Positions 48,599 to 59,872 are shown, counted from the first letter of the stretch. The stretch: 64,000 nucleotides of DNA from Nelumbo lutea (GCA_022828595.1 JAKGHH010000004.1:54152422-54216421), one strand, 5' to 3'. The notes: a model not told the origin generated them from the sequence alone. Numbers and translations are program-made.

Positions 48599-49321
48599 TG
48601 ATGGTAAACGATCTGGCGGTTCTCACATGGCAGATGACTCGAATGTCGATTCAAAGTTTCCTCTGTCGGTGGGCGAGCTAAGTCTGGTCGAGCTATGTGA
48701 TTCTACAAGAGAGAGAGTTAGAGTGCCCAGGTTGCTTTTACCCGGGGTGGGAACTCCGATGCTTAAGCCAACGAAGATTTCTTTGAGATTCTTAAGAGAT
48801 TAGAGAGCGCAAGAGCTTAATCGCGCGTACCTCTTGAAGTGGAAATGAGTCCTTTATATATGTGTGAGCTGTCTGAGACCTCCTATAACGGGTCCCTGAC
48901 TCTTATAAAGTTGTTTTTGTTAAGTCAGGGGGAGTAATGATGCCAGTTGCGTAATCTACACAGAGGGCTAAGGTCCATCCAATTGATTCTGATGTGCGTG
49001 ATAAGGGTAGGTCAGCTTAACAGTCCTCATTAATATTCCAGAGAACTCAGTTCGGCAATGGGACTATGTGAAAAGTCAACGAGCATGCTTTGTAGGTCGC
49101 CAATAGTACCTTTCTTAGCTTGGTCGGTCCCTGAGGTAGGTCACTCCTTGCTCGGAGGTCCTTCAGGTTAGCCAGGCTGAGGTACCTTAGGTCGGCCCTG
49201 GCGAGGAGCTACTAGCCGACCTATCGAGGTAATCTACTTACTCAATGCCGAGGTATCACTAACATTCACTTGGAAGCCATGTATCATGATGCAATTAGGA
49301 GGACCAAATTACCCTTCATCA
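48599..49321 (-). repeat. Gypsy-type 5' LTR
   Basis: Partner of 45871-46533. On the - strand it ends ACCATCA, followed by ATTGGCACCGTCT, the primer-binding site. LTR divergence is visible, with many substitutions and small indels, so the insertion is not recent. Confidence 0.9.
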
Positions 49322-50301
49322 CTAACATTTACGAGGAGGGTGGAGTTACTTTAAAAGAAGTCCTTGCCAATCAAAAGGAGGCAACTGGTTGTGATAATGT
49401 AGTGTCTCCTATGTCTAATGACAATCAAGAAGAAGTGGTTGTTGAAATGATAAGGTATAATTGTGTTCTTATTTTTTTATGTTTTGTGTTGGTTGTAACT
49501 AGACCTGTTCATGGGCTGGGACGGGCCGGGCTTTTAGTGTTCATTAACAAAAAAATAATTGGCCCGAGCCCGAGCCCGAAGCCCGAAGCCCGACCTAATA
49601 AAAGAAATTAAACTTTTTCCCTACATTATCTATTTTAATTCAGATGTTTTTCCCCCTATTTAAATAAACACAATTTTACATTCTTAAATCAAAAAATTTA
49701 TTCAAATGAAAATCACAGAACCCATTTTAATTTCATTCTTTTTTTCTTACAATCAAGTGAATCAACAACCTTCTTTAAGGTTGTTTAATATATTCTCTAT
49801 TGTTTGGTTGTTTCTATACAACCAAGGCAAACCTAAAATAAAATACATAAGAGGCTTAAGAGCAAATCATATAGGTTCATATTCCTACAAATAGCATCAC
49901 ACACTAAAACTAAATTCATATAACTTCAAGTTCATGTTCCCCCAAAGTTATAAAAAAATAATTTGAATAAGACAAACAAAAATCCATAAAACATGCTCTC
50001 CACCCATTCTTGAATTCACCAACAAGATGGAATATTCCAATTCTCAAGTTCCAAGCCATTCTAAAAAATAAAATAAAAGACTCCATTGCCCATATGACCA
50101 TATCAAATAAAACATGTTCTAGGCTTCTAGCCATCTCCATTCATTCTTGAATTCACCAACAAGATTGAACATTCCAACTTCCAAGTTCCAAGCCATCCTA
50201 CAAAAGAAAATAAGAGATAAATTCAGTACTCATGTCACATATGTAATTTGTTATCATGTCAAATGACAAATAAATAATGGAAATATATGTTATTATAATA
50301 C

Positions 50302-52385
50302 CTAAAACATATCATCAAGTTCAACATTTTCATCATCATCATCACTACTATTTGATTCTCCATCCTCTTATAACAAGCTTGATCCTGAAGAAGCCCCTAA
50401 CAAGCTTGATCCCCCTGCATACACTTGAAAAATCTATTAATTCAATGAATTATATATTTTAATAAACAATAAATAAAAAAAATTACCTAATACAAGGCCT
50501 TGTGCACGAAGCCAATCTTCAAGACAAACTAAAGCTTGAATTGTCTTGGACTTAAGTGAACTTCTCCAAGGATTGATCACCTTCTTTCCAATGCTAAATG
50601 CAGATTTAGATGCAACTATGGAAATATCTCGAGCCATTGATGTCAATTCAAGATACCTAAGTGAACTCTTATTCCAATACTCCAAAATATCAACATCTGC
50701 TTTGATATCAAGGTTTTGTTCCTCCAAGTAAAGGTCTAACTAAGTTTTTTCACTTTGAATCTTTCTTTTTGAATTCAAAAATTGCTCATAATCCTCAAAC
50801 CCATCACCATCATCATTTTTCTCATTCATGTCAAATTAAATAGAAGATCCAACAAAGGAGGTGGAGGAAAATTTTTCTTTGTATTCATTAAACAAATCAT
50901 GGAGAGTTTTGGTTATAGCATTAACATGCTCCTCAGCTTCGTCCCCATAAAGTTTATCAAAACAATACTCCACTAACCTAATCTTGCAAAGAGGATCTAA
51001 CACAGCAACACAAGACAAAATCATACTATATTCAGCCCAATATTTATCAAAATTCTCCTTCATTTTTCTAACCATGTCAGTCATAAAATTCTGAGGTTCC
51101 TTACTCACTAACATCAAATGTCTATGAAGCATCCACACTTCCTTGAAGTAAATGTTTGAAGTAGGGTACTTAGTGGCAGAAAACATGCAAGTAACATCAT
51201 AAAAAACCTTTAAGAACTTGTGAAGCTTATCCACTTTTCCCCATTCTTCTTCCGAAAGTATAAACATTTTAAAAATATTATCCCTTTGCCCCCAATGTTG
51301 TAAGACTTGCTTATAATAAATGGCATGTTCAAGCATCAAATAAGTTGAATTCCATCTCACACAAATATCTAACCTCAATCTTTTAGTTGTGTTTAAGTAA
51401 AAACTTTTTTCAGCAAGTTCATAAAATCTATTCTTCCGGGCAACTGATTTCTTTATATTTTTCACACCATCCCGAATCTTACAAATATCATCATCAATAA
51501 TATTCAAACCAGCTTGCACAATAAGATTCAAAATATGGTTACAACAATGATCTTTGAAAAAATCACCACCACACACCAAAGATTTATGTATTGAAGATCT
51601 CAATTTCAAAGAGTTAGCCATCACATTATTGTAACTAGCATTATCTAATGTGATGCTAAAAATTTTCTGATCAATATTCCATTCGCTTAAGCACATGGCC
51701 ACCTCATCTACTAAAGATAGTCTATCAAAATGAGGTGCCAAAGCTTTAAAGCGAATAATTCTTTTCTGTAACTTTCAATTGTTGTCAATCCAATGAGCAG
51801 AGTCTTACACATGAATTCATCATCAGTGTGCTCAGATCTGCAATTATTGGAAGTTAAACAAATCCGACCAAGTGTATTAGACAGATCACTTTTCACACCC
51901 TCTCTCTCTTTCACATAACTAGACATGATATCTCTTTTAGCAGTATGCCTACTCACATTTTTGAATTCAGGATTTATAGATTGAATAAAGAATCTAAAAC
52001 CAGGTTCTTCAACAGTAGTAAAAGGGTGTTTTCCACATACAAGAAAAATTGATAATGCCCTACGAGACTCTTGTTGATCAAACTTGTAGTTTTTAAAAGA
52101 AGTACTCCCATCAGTGTTTGATTGAGTAGTTACTTTGTACTGTCTAATATCCTGAATTCTACGTCTAGGGCAACGCTCTAAATGACACTTCAAGTGAGTA
52201 GTTCCCTTACTTAACTTACCTCGTAATATTTTCATGCAGTGCTTACATCGTGCCTTCTATGAATTAATCTTTTCCATTTCTTCCCACACCTTAAATGTCA
52301 ATCTTTTATTAATGGAATTCTGGTCAAACTCTTGATAGTCATCATCAACTATATCTACTCCAGCAGCCGCATTTTCACTTGCCAT
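50302..52385 (-). pseudogene. hAT transposase, inactivated
   Basis: It starts at MASENAAAGVDIVDDDYQEF (52385). A BED-type zinc finger follows (VWEEMEKINS-stop-KARCKHC and THLKCHLERCPRR). The catalytic RNase H-like region includes FSITLDNASYNNVMAN, DHCCNHILNLIVQAGL and VRWNSTYLMLEHAI. The hATC dimerisation segment has DILEYWN, SMARDISIVASKSAFSIGKK and LKSKTIQALVCLEDWL. A small last exon (50415-50302) follows a likely intron and encodes an acidic tail ending ENVELDDMF. Defects are a TAG in the BED finger (52257), a frameshift near 51760, stops at 50836 and 50740, and one stop in the last exon. It cannot make active transposase. Confidence 0.92.
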
Positions 52386-52549
52386 TGACATGATAGTAAT
52401 TATTAAATATGAAATAACATGCATAATGAATTCTAATTTTATCAATAAGACAAACATATATTAAATAAAAAACTAAAAGAAATTTCTACAATTTGTTTAC
52501 ATTAAAAAAAATATAATTTCTGAATCTGCAAAAAGAAAAACCAATTGCA

Positions 52550-52815
52550 GATTATCCAATATAAATTCTGAATTCAATAATCAATATAAAATAGAATTTA
52601 TTTACATTAAAAAAGAATATAAATTCTGAATTCAATAATCAATATAAATCAGAATTTATTTACATTAAAAAAGAATATAAATTCTAAATTCAATAATCAA
52701 TATAAATCAGAATTTATTTACATTAAAAAAGAATATAAATTCAGTATAAATTCTAAATTCAATAATCAATATAAAACAAAATTTATTTACATTAAAAAAT
52801 AATATAAATTCTGAA
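52550..52815. repeat. AT-rich tandem array, units of about 58-60 bp
   Basis: Four to five units with the core AAAAAAGAATATAAATTCTGA then TTCAATAATCAATATAAA(T/A)CA and AATTTATTTACATT, inside the hAT element just upstream of the transposase gene. Confidence 0.85.
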
Positions 52816-52840
52816 TTCAATTGACTGATCTTGGTACCTT

Positions 52841-53010
52841 CCAACCCCTTTTCTTGCAGGAGAATCAGCCACACAATTGGCTGATCTTGGTACCCATCTA
52901 TAGTTAATTCTCAAATCTCTAGTCATCATTTTAATGTTTCTCATTGCATGTCTATACTGCCATGAACCTCCATTATCATTTCCTAATCAACCAACAACTA
53001 CTTGAGAATA
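52841..53010 (-). pseudogene. RNase H (LINE/RVT_3-type) C-terminal fragment inside the hAT element
   Basis: On the - strand the frame reads IYSQVVVG-stop-LGNDNGGSW, then QYRHAMRNIKMMTRDLRINY and RWVPRSANCVADSPARKG. The W-V-P-R-x-A-N-x-V-A-D segment is the diagnostic end of plant RVT_3-type RNase H. It is unrelated to hAT transposase and was probably picked up from a LINE or an RNase H-like host gene. Confidence 0.72.
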
Positions 53011-53259
53011 GATGGCGGGGGCTGTTCACAGTCGATCAGTATTCCGAATTTCTGACGTAGTTTCAACAGGAAAACCAAAAAGAAATAAGGGAAAAACAGA
53101 AGATGCATTTTCTCAATGTTCGTAACTGGTACTAACAGAATATATTATCTCCAACAGTTATAACAGAATATATTATCTCTAACAGATTTTAAACAATACG
53201 GTGGTGTTTAAAATCAATACGGTTTTCTGATAAGCGTATGAAGTATGAACAAATCTAAA

Positions 53260-53937
53260 CAGAATATATGGTACTAAGTCCCAAGTGTTTACTGAATGAA
53301 GATTTTCAGTTATTCTACAACACCACTAATGGTGATCCCCAGCTGATGATGTACTCCGATTCCGATGATACACCAATTTTTAACATATCTCTGCATGGGC
53401 AAGTGGCGACCACCATGTGGGCGGCTTCCGAATGTTATGTGGGTGAGGGCAATGACCTGGTAGTGATACTAGTGAATAGCCCTTACTGGGAACTTCCAGA
53501 AGCGGACACCAGAAACGGATTCATGACTGTCGGTTGCGACACCTCTGGAACTTTGTATGACTACAATGGTGAGGCATTCTACGTGGGTTGCAGATCAGGT
53601 TGTCATGCGACGATGGCCTTGGATGCTGCCAGACCACCATACCCAAGGGCATCACTGATTTTCATATATACACAGGAAGCGTTTACAACTTCTCCTACAC
53701 ATGGAATATCAGCAGATGCGGGTATGCCTTTCTGTGTGACAAGGATTTGATGGCCTCACAAGTTTCACGCCTTTGGAGCATGAGAAACGAAATGAAATAT
53801 CTCAAAAATGTTGGCATCCAAACTCCAATAATACTGGATTGGACAATTCGAAACAAGACTTGCGAGGACGCAGGAGGAATGGAAGATAATATTGTCTGTG
53901 CTACTACTAACAGAATTTGCAGAATATATGGTACTAA
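53260..53937. repeat. Pair of 18-bp direct repeats bracketing the WAK fragment
   Basis: CAGAATATATGGTACTAA occurs at 53260-53277 and 53920-53937. Related AACAGAATATATTATCTC sequences lie just upstream (53134-53185), so a local repeat seems to have been used when the fragment was joined in. Confidence 0.85.
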
Positions 53938-53971
53938 TAAAATGGTAAAGAGGACTCACTGCCGCCGCCGG
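53278..53971 (+). pseudogene. Wall-associated kinase ectodomain fragment (GUB_WAK type) captured in the hAT element
   Basis: The first frame contains PIFNISLHGQVATT, then RNGFMTVGCDTSGTLYDYNG and FYVGCRSGC. After a frame change near 53600 it continues CDDGLGCCQTTIPKGITDF, NISRCGYAFLCDKD, TPIILDWTIRNKTCEDAGG and VCATTNRIC. This follows the galacturonan-binding and WAK-associated region of plant wall-associated kinases (the GCDT, C-x-GIGCCQT-x-IPKG and C-x-YAF motifs). The start of the ectodomain, the transmembrane segment and the kinase are absent. It is a gene fragment and not a receptor. Perfect 18-bp direct repeats flank the receptor-like part. Confidence 0.9.
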
Positions 53972-55427
53972 TGATTGTATTTGCCGGAGAATTCACAATG
54001 AGTCGGTGGCTGTGGTCTGTGAGCTGCGAGCCTGACCTGCGATTTTGACAATGTTCACTTGATCAGTTTGCGTTTGAGAAAGAGAGAGAGAGAGAGAGAT
54101 CATCGCCGCCGTCGGAGTTGTTGCACCGGTGAACATTTGCCACCGCGCCGATTGTAGCTGCCTAAGAGTGTGAGGATGAAGGGTTCGACTGTGTTGGATG
54201 TGGAGATTGGAGATGAAGGGTTTGGCTGGAAAAAAGAACGGGAAGAGGCAAAGAGGTCTCGAATAGGGTTTTTACATAGTTTTAAGTTTTAACTATTGGT
54301 CGGGCCGGGCCGGGCTCGGACCGGGCTATTTTGGCAAATCCTGAGCCCGACTTGAATTTATTGCGGGACGGGCTTTTTGGCCCGAGGTTAAGCCTGCGGG
54401 CCCATGTACTTGTTCAAACCCGGCCGGTCGGGCCACCCGGCCCATGAACAGGTCTAATTGTTATGATTACTAGCTAACAGTTGGTGGAGGTTGTACCACC
54501 TGAAAATTTGGCAATCATTAGTCATGAGGTTATTAGTTCATTTTTGCTAAATTCTAATGATTGTTGTGGCGATGTTGTGGAACCTTAAGCGGCTTAAGTT
54601 TTACTATGAGTTTGAGGAAGTTCCATATTTTTCTTGTGACTTTGATTATTGTATTTCATTGATTTGGTCATGGAAGAAATGTAGAGTGCCTTGTGGTTCA
54701 GATGAGCTAGCTTTGTCTTTGCTCCGCAGGGGGTTTATCTCGGATTTAGTAGTTACAATGGTAGGTCGTGTGTTTTCAAAGCTTGCAGTGAATATGGTTT
54801 GCCATGTTCATCAAGGATTATTGTAGGCTACTATGAATAAACCTTGCAATTCTAAGTTCCTTTCATGGGCTAGGGCATTATTTGATGTTGGATCTTATGG
54901 TTTTCAGACAAAGGATCTTCTTGTTCATTTGTCTATTGCGTACCTATCAGGTTGTGTGGATGATTGGTTGGTTGATGCTAGGCGTCGGGTGTCTTCCCTT
55001 AGGTGGACAGTGGAGCATTTCAAAAAGTAAGAGGCAGATCTTAATGTTTGTGAAGTTATATCTAAGGAGGAGGAATATGTGGAGAATTTAATTGCTTTGA
55101 AAGAGAATTGGCTATGTAAGGCTCCCCAGGAGTTAAAAAAAAAAAAAAAAAAAATTAGGACAACATATTTGTATTGAACCTTTATCAATAGTGATTTTTG
55201 TTCAAGTTCCTATGGTGCCTTGTTTTATATTTATGTTGTCATATGTTTTAAATAATTGTTTTGTGGAAATGCATATATTTCTTAATTGCTTGTGGCTAAT
55301 TGTCGTGATTAGTGCTTTCTTCCATGATTCTTGTATATATGCTTCATTACATGTCACAGAGAGGTAATGCCTTGGAGGTTTATTGCAAAAGTTGTGCAAT
55401 GCCACAAAGGGGCAGTGCCCTTGTAAC

Positions 55428-56671
55428 GGGAAATTTCTTAAACTACCCTTATGGTTTAACTAATTAACTAACTCTATCCTTACTGTTTACTTATTGCCTT
55501 AAAGTACCCTCACTGTTTTTGATAATTAACATCACCATCAATTTTTAACAAAAAGAAAGAAAATGTAAAATTTACTCCCCACTATTCCTCAAATTTTCAA
55601 AATAAAACCCAATTAATAATAAATTTTCCCTCCGATAAAATTGGACACTCATTTAATTTATGGGTCATCGGAATGGGCTGGCTTGCAGGCTAATTTAGCT
55701 ATTAGCTTTGTCATCTCATCATAATCTGCCGCCGTGGGTACCCCATAGCCATAATACATTATTTCATTTCATTTCACACAAGTCTTTTTAGCCTTACATA
55801 GTAGAAGAAAAAGGGTGTCGAGGGTCCGGTCATTTCCTTGCTCATTTGATCATAAATTGGCAAGCTTCCCTTCCCTTTCTTTCTTTTCTTTTTTCTTTTT
55901 TAGCCCTTTACCAACAACATACACAACCAATGAACCAGGCATGATAAAATCCAGTCTGGGTCTCTTATCTTATTCTAGCTTCAATAATACCTGATGTGTC
56001 TGCTCTCCCAAAAGGTGTGTCTTACTATGACAACATGATGAGGAAGAGCAAGTACTACATCTGCCCGTGGATACAAGGTGGCAAGCCCCAAAGTTATCAA
56101 GGAACTCAATGTAAGTTGTGTTCCTATGTTGATTTCTGACCTTGAAGCCCAAAAACGGCAGGCTCACTTTACCCTCACGGGTCTCACCTCCCATGTCTTT
56201 CCATCTAACAGGTCATCACCGATGTAGTTAAATCCACACCCTTCCCTGTCGATCACAAGAACATAATCTACCTGATCTTGACGTCCAATGTTGTTACCGT
56301 TTAGAATTTCTTATCAGTGGTATGTGGGTTTCACTACTTAACGTTCCTTTCCATGGTGGGGTACATGTTGCCCTATGCTTAGGTGAGAGGATAGAGAGGA
56401 ATCAGAAGGAGAAGGGTTATTGTCATCGCCACTTTGCTCTTCGTCTCAATGTTGAAGATGATGAATAGTTCACATGAAGGGTATTTTAGGAATTTTAAAA
56501 AATACCAGTCTCGTGATGTCACATGTGAACGTAGTGTAGCGGCAAGTTGTCGCAAGGGAGGTTTTAGACAATTATTAGAAACAGTAGGGGTACTTTAAGA
56601 CAATATGTAAACAATAAGGGTAGAGTTAGTCAATTAGCTAAACCATAAGGGTAGTTTTAAGAAAATTTCCC
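55428..56671. mobile_element. MULE-like element with long TIRs, family M copy 2
   Basis: The left begins GGGAAATTTCTTAAACTACC and the reverse complement of the right begins GGGAAATTTTCTTAAAACTA. Both continue with CTTATGGTTTA(A/G)CTAATT and a GTTTAC segment. Subterminal sequence also matches 42981-44421 in inverted orientation (GTTCACATGTGACATCACGA). The middle contains a - strand frame at 55970-56194 (LGFKVRNQHRNTTYIEFLDN) of unknown origin, which may be a captured gene piece. No clean target duplication was found. Confidence 0.75.
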
Positions 56672-57359
56672 TTATCGTAATAGTTGTGTGACTAATTTGT
56701 GGATGCTAATGAAAGATATATTCATATTATTTTCTCATGTAAAATTTTATGTAACTATATTTAAGTAATGTGTAAGGGAAGGAAATGTGATAACCATGAA
56801 TGATGAAAGATGACCATTAGTATTTTATTTTTATGAATAAAATGTATACAATGTATTATATAGTTGTCAACACCCAATTTTTGCTTGATTTACCACTTAA
56901 ACCCCCCAATTTACCCCAAACACCCGATCAGACCATTTCGATCTCTCTAAAACATCCAAAAACCCAAATAGCCCAAATTTCAACCCAAAAGCCCCTAGAT
57001 CAGACACAACTATTAAACCTCTCAGACATAATCCGATGGCCTTGATGAACCTCCATTTACACTTTGACCCTTAGATAAAACACAACCATTAAACCCCAGT
57101 CATCCTAAAATACCTACCCATGAAATTTCAACCCATGGTTCCTCTATTTACCCCTTTACCAATCCAAGATTCCATTTCGAGCCTTCTACGCTCTATAGGT
57201 GAGTATTTAATATCTTATTTCTTCCAACCTTCCACCCTTTTATTACAGTCTCCCTATCAACCTTTATGATCATTCTACTAAATACATATGCTACTAGAGT
57301 AAAGAGAAAGGTGAAAGAGAATCACTTTGCCTCAATCCCCGATGAGCTAGAAAGAAATC
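56672..57359. other. Intergenic stretch, C-rich segment at 56870-57180
   Basis: A run of ACCCC/AACCC-rich sequence starts at TGTCAACACCC and could be an LTR remnant. No partner repeat or gene was recognised. Confidence 0.4.
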
Positions 57360-57878
57360 TCTAACAATCCCATTAACTAAAATGGAATAGTGACAAGATT
57401 TAATACAACCAAAGATCCATTTTCACCATCTATCCCCAAACCCACAATTTTTTGTCACCTCGATAAGGAAGGTCCAATCCACCATATCATAAGTTTTCTC
57501 TAAGTCCAAATTGCACGCAAAAGCTTTTCTCCTTGGTCTTTTCAAATTCTCTACACATTCATTAGCAACTAGAATCATATCAGCTATCTACCTCCCTTGA
57601 ATGAAAGCCTCTTGATTTTGAGTGATTATAGCTAGGAGAACTAATTTTAATCTTAAAGACAGGACCTTGTCTAAGACCTTGTAAATGTTGGTTACAAGGT
57701 TGATTGGTCTAAAGTCCTTTGAGTGACTAGCATCAACTCTCTTTGGAATAAGAGCTAGAAAGGTTGCATTCACCCATGGGCTAATTCTATTCTTCTCTAC
57801 AAATTCCTTATAAACCTCGATCAAATTATCTCTCATAATTTTCCAACAATCTTGGTAAAAGGCCACTATTGATACATG
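57360..57878 (-). pseudogene. LINE E: reverse transcriptase fragment
   Basis: On the - strand it reads VAFYQDCWKIMRDNLIEVYK, NATFLALIPKRVDASHSKDF, RPINLVTNIYKVLDKVLSLR and NQEAFIQGR. After a stop it continues NLDLEKTYDMVDWTFL and CHYSILVNG. These are the fingers and first palm motifs of L1-type RT. The solo LTR at 57879 cuts it just upstream of the AFYQDCW motif. A continuation beyond the LTR (after 59872) was not recognised. Confidence 0.82.
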
Positions 57879-58500
57879 TGTTAGACAGTCTTGTATGACC
57901 TTAGCTTCAATCGGATTTGATGTACTTTTGTTATCTAGTAGAAATAAATTTAAGTGCATGTTTGATTCATGTTGTTTGGTATAATTCTGTGTAAAACCCT
58001 AAAACTGGACACTTATAGAAACTTGTGTTAGTTTTAAATGTTCACAGCCATTGGATAAGTCTAGGAAGATTTATCCTGCCAAGGCTGATACTGGTGTGCC
58101 ACCAAGTTGGGATGGCTTGTTTCGGCCATCAGGGTAAGACCCAAGGCACATGCAATATGGGATTGCTTGAACCCTTGAACCGGACCAGATTTCTAGTACT
58201 GCCCTAGACCTTGGAGACAGATGGGCAAAACTGGAAAGTTACACCTGACCCCTAGACTCGATTATGACACATCACTAGGTGTCGGATCAGGCTGTTTTGA
58301 TGTGTCAATCAGTGAGATCCTTAGTGGGGGTCAAAACCTGGACATGTTGGGGCAGTCTGAGAATTCATCTGAGTGAGTGGTCATAGTGACAGAATCAGCC
58401 CCTTTGTCGGACAATGGTAATGATTGGCAATGCACTCTCTGATGGAAACCAAACTGTCGGCAGTTGATTTCAATCGTTGGAATTTTGTTTTGCAAAATTA

Positions 58501-58570
<70 letters not shown>

Positions 58571-59872
58571 GGTTTCAAAAGATTTGCAAAATGTTTTAAT
58601 TCCCGGGATCCATGTGAGTAGAGAGTGCGGGCACTGTTCCTTGCAGCCGAGGGAGAGGTCTTCTCTTGTCGGGCAGTGCTTGATCATTAAGGGCTGAGAG
58701 GTTAAGTGTAAGACCATTTAGGATATTACCTGATGGGTTAATCTTGCACCTGCCCACAGTCCCTGGGTTTTTATAAGATGGCTTGGCCCAGGGACCACTT
58801 AATGTAAGTGTTGGGCCCATAGGGTCCATGTGATGGGCTTAAGGGGGTCACTGAGTCTTTCAGTGAATTCGGCTGGGTCTTATAATAAAGGCTGGGCCGA
58901 ACCCATGTGGCTGGTGTGTAGATCAATGCTTGGGTCCCACGCCATACAAAGAAGCCCAACTGGGCAGTAGGTTGGAAACTGGTTAAACACTGAACACTTA
59001 ATGGGCCAAAAGCCCATTTCGAACTAGGCTGATATAATCACCAGTTCATGGGACAAATCTGAGATTAGTGTTAGTAAAAGGATTGGGTCATTGACCTTAT
59101 CCACTCTAAGAGACCAAATTCAAATTAGATTTGAATCTGGTAACCTCCTGATAAGATCAGGAGTTAACTAACTTAATCTGCAAATAGGATTAAGATTAAC
59201 CTCTATCCAAATACTGATTTGGATTGGGATAACTCCCAAAAATATTGGGAGGTTTCTTAATCAAGAAGAAAGAGGAGAAAACCAAGCAAAAATATCAGAT
59301 TTCGAACTGGGGGTTTGAGAAAGCAAGAAACACATCCTGCAATCTGAGATTTGATCTCTCACAGACTCCAGAGAGAAGAGACAATTCTGCCATCTTCGTC
59401 CCTGAACTTCTCCTCCTTCAGCCGCCGCCACTACCTGTTGGAAGATTGGATCTTTGCAGCAACAGGAAGTCAAGAAAGCAGTTCTTGACAATAGTCTTGC
59501 AAGAAAGACAAAAGGATTTGGTGTTCAAGGTTTCCAGAGGGTTCTTGTGAAGAATCCAATGTGTAGGACGCACCCTGTTGGTTCCGTTCCATCCACAGCC
59601 GTGTCATCTTCAGCAGGAGCGGATCTTGGTCATTTCTTTGGGTGTGAACACCAACTTTGGGAGATATTATTTCTCCGAATCAAGTATAATCCTTCATGTT
59701 TCCTTTTAGTTCAGATCTGGTTTGTTTATGGTTCAAGTAGGATCCTTGAATAATGTATTCTAAATTTAAGGAATATGATTCCCAGTTGGAAGAATGTAGG
59801 AATTTTTTTTGAAATTCGCCCCCATTCCGCACCTTTCTTGGCGTCCATTAGATGGATCCTATCATTCTTTCA
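57879..59872. mobile_element. Solo LTR, copy 2 (about 1.99 kb)
   Basis: The same TGTTAGACAG...TTCTTTCA sequence as 8703-10654. The flanks acatg and acttg form a 5-bp duplication with one mismatch. It contains an expanded (AT)n tract that is short in copy 1. There is no internal region. Confidence 0.85.
58503..58566. repeat. (AT)32 microsatellite
   Basis: Thirty-two uninterrupted AT units inside the solo LTR. The same place in copy 1 (about 9330-9343) has only about seven. Confidence 0.95.

Larger units (their letters stand above)
45871..49321 (-). mobile_element. Ty3/gypsy-derived element retaining gag only
   Basis: The LTRs are 45871-46533 and 48599-49321, starting TGATGGTA(C/A)(G/A)CGA and ending ACCCTTCATCA on the + strand. 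A perfect 5-bp duplication, ctaac, flanks it (45866-45870 and 49322-49326). On the - strand the primer-binding site TTGGCACCGTCTACGGG (48597-48581) follows the right LTR, and the purine tract TTGGGAGCGGGGGGAAAT (46551-46534) precedes the left LTR. The internal 2.07 kb carries gag but no protease, RT or integrase, so it is a non-autonomous derivative. Confidence 0.92.
49500..54456 (-). mobile_element. hAT DNA transposon with both termini and captured gene fragments
   Basis: The ends are TAGACCTGTTCATGGGCTGG and, reverse-complemented from the right, TAGACCTGTTCATGGGCCGG. The subterminal regions are packed with GGGC(C)CGGGC / GCCCGAGCCCG repeats (49510-49595 and 54297-54450), as in plant hAT elements. 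The flanks gttgtaac and attgttat agree at 5 of 8 sites, and both fit the hAT preference nTnnnnAn. It contains a transposase pseudogene (- strand), an AT-rich tandem array, an RNase H fragment and a wall-associated-kinase fragment. The length is 4957 bp. Confidence 0.9.
45266..55155 (+). other. Unidentified host sequence split by two transposons, with A-rich end
   Basis: Three blocks (45266-45870, 49322-49499 and 54457-55155) become contiguous when the gypsy element and the hAT element are removed. The final block has long near-open stretches such as NKPCNSKFLSWARALFDVGS and SIAYLSGCVDDWLVDARRRV, then AEADL-like sequence after a stop, and ends in an A tract (55135-55155). Reading frames change repeatedly. 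The A tract and absence of splice-like breaks suggest a retro-copied or LINE-like sequence, but no family could be named. Confidence 0.35.

Noticed and set aside
53268..53974. A functional receptor-like gene
   Set aside because: There is no signal peptide, transmembrane segment or kinase; the frame shifts midway; and the sequence lies between hAT termini.
57588..57959. 123-residue frame starting inside the solo LTR
   Set aside because: Only the LINE RT part downstream of 57879 is meaningful. The first residues are LTR sequence.
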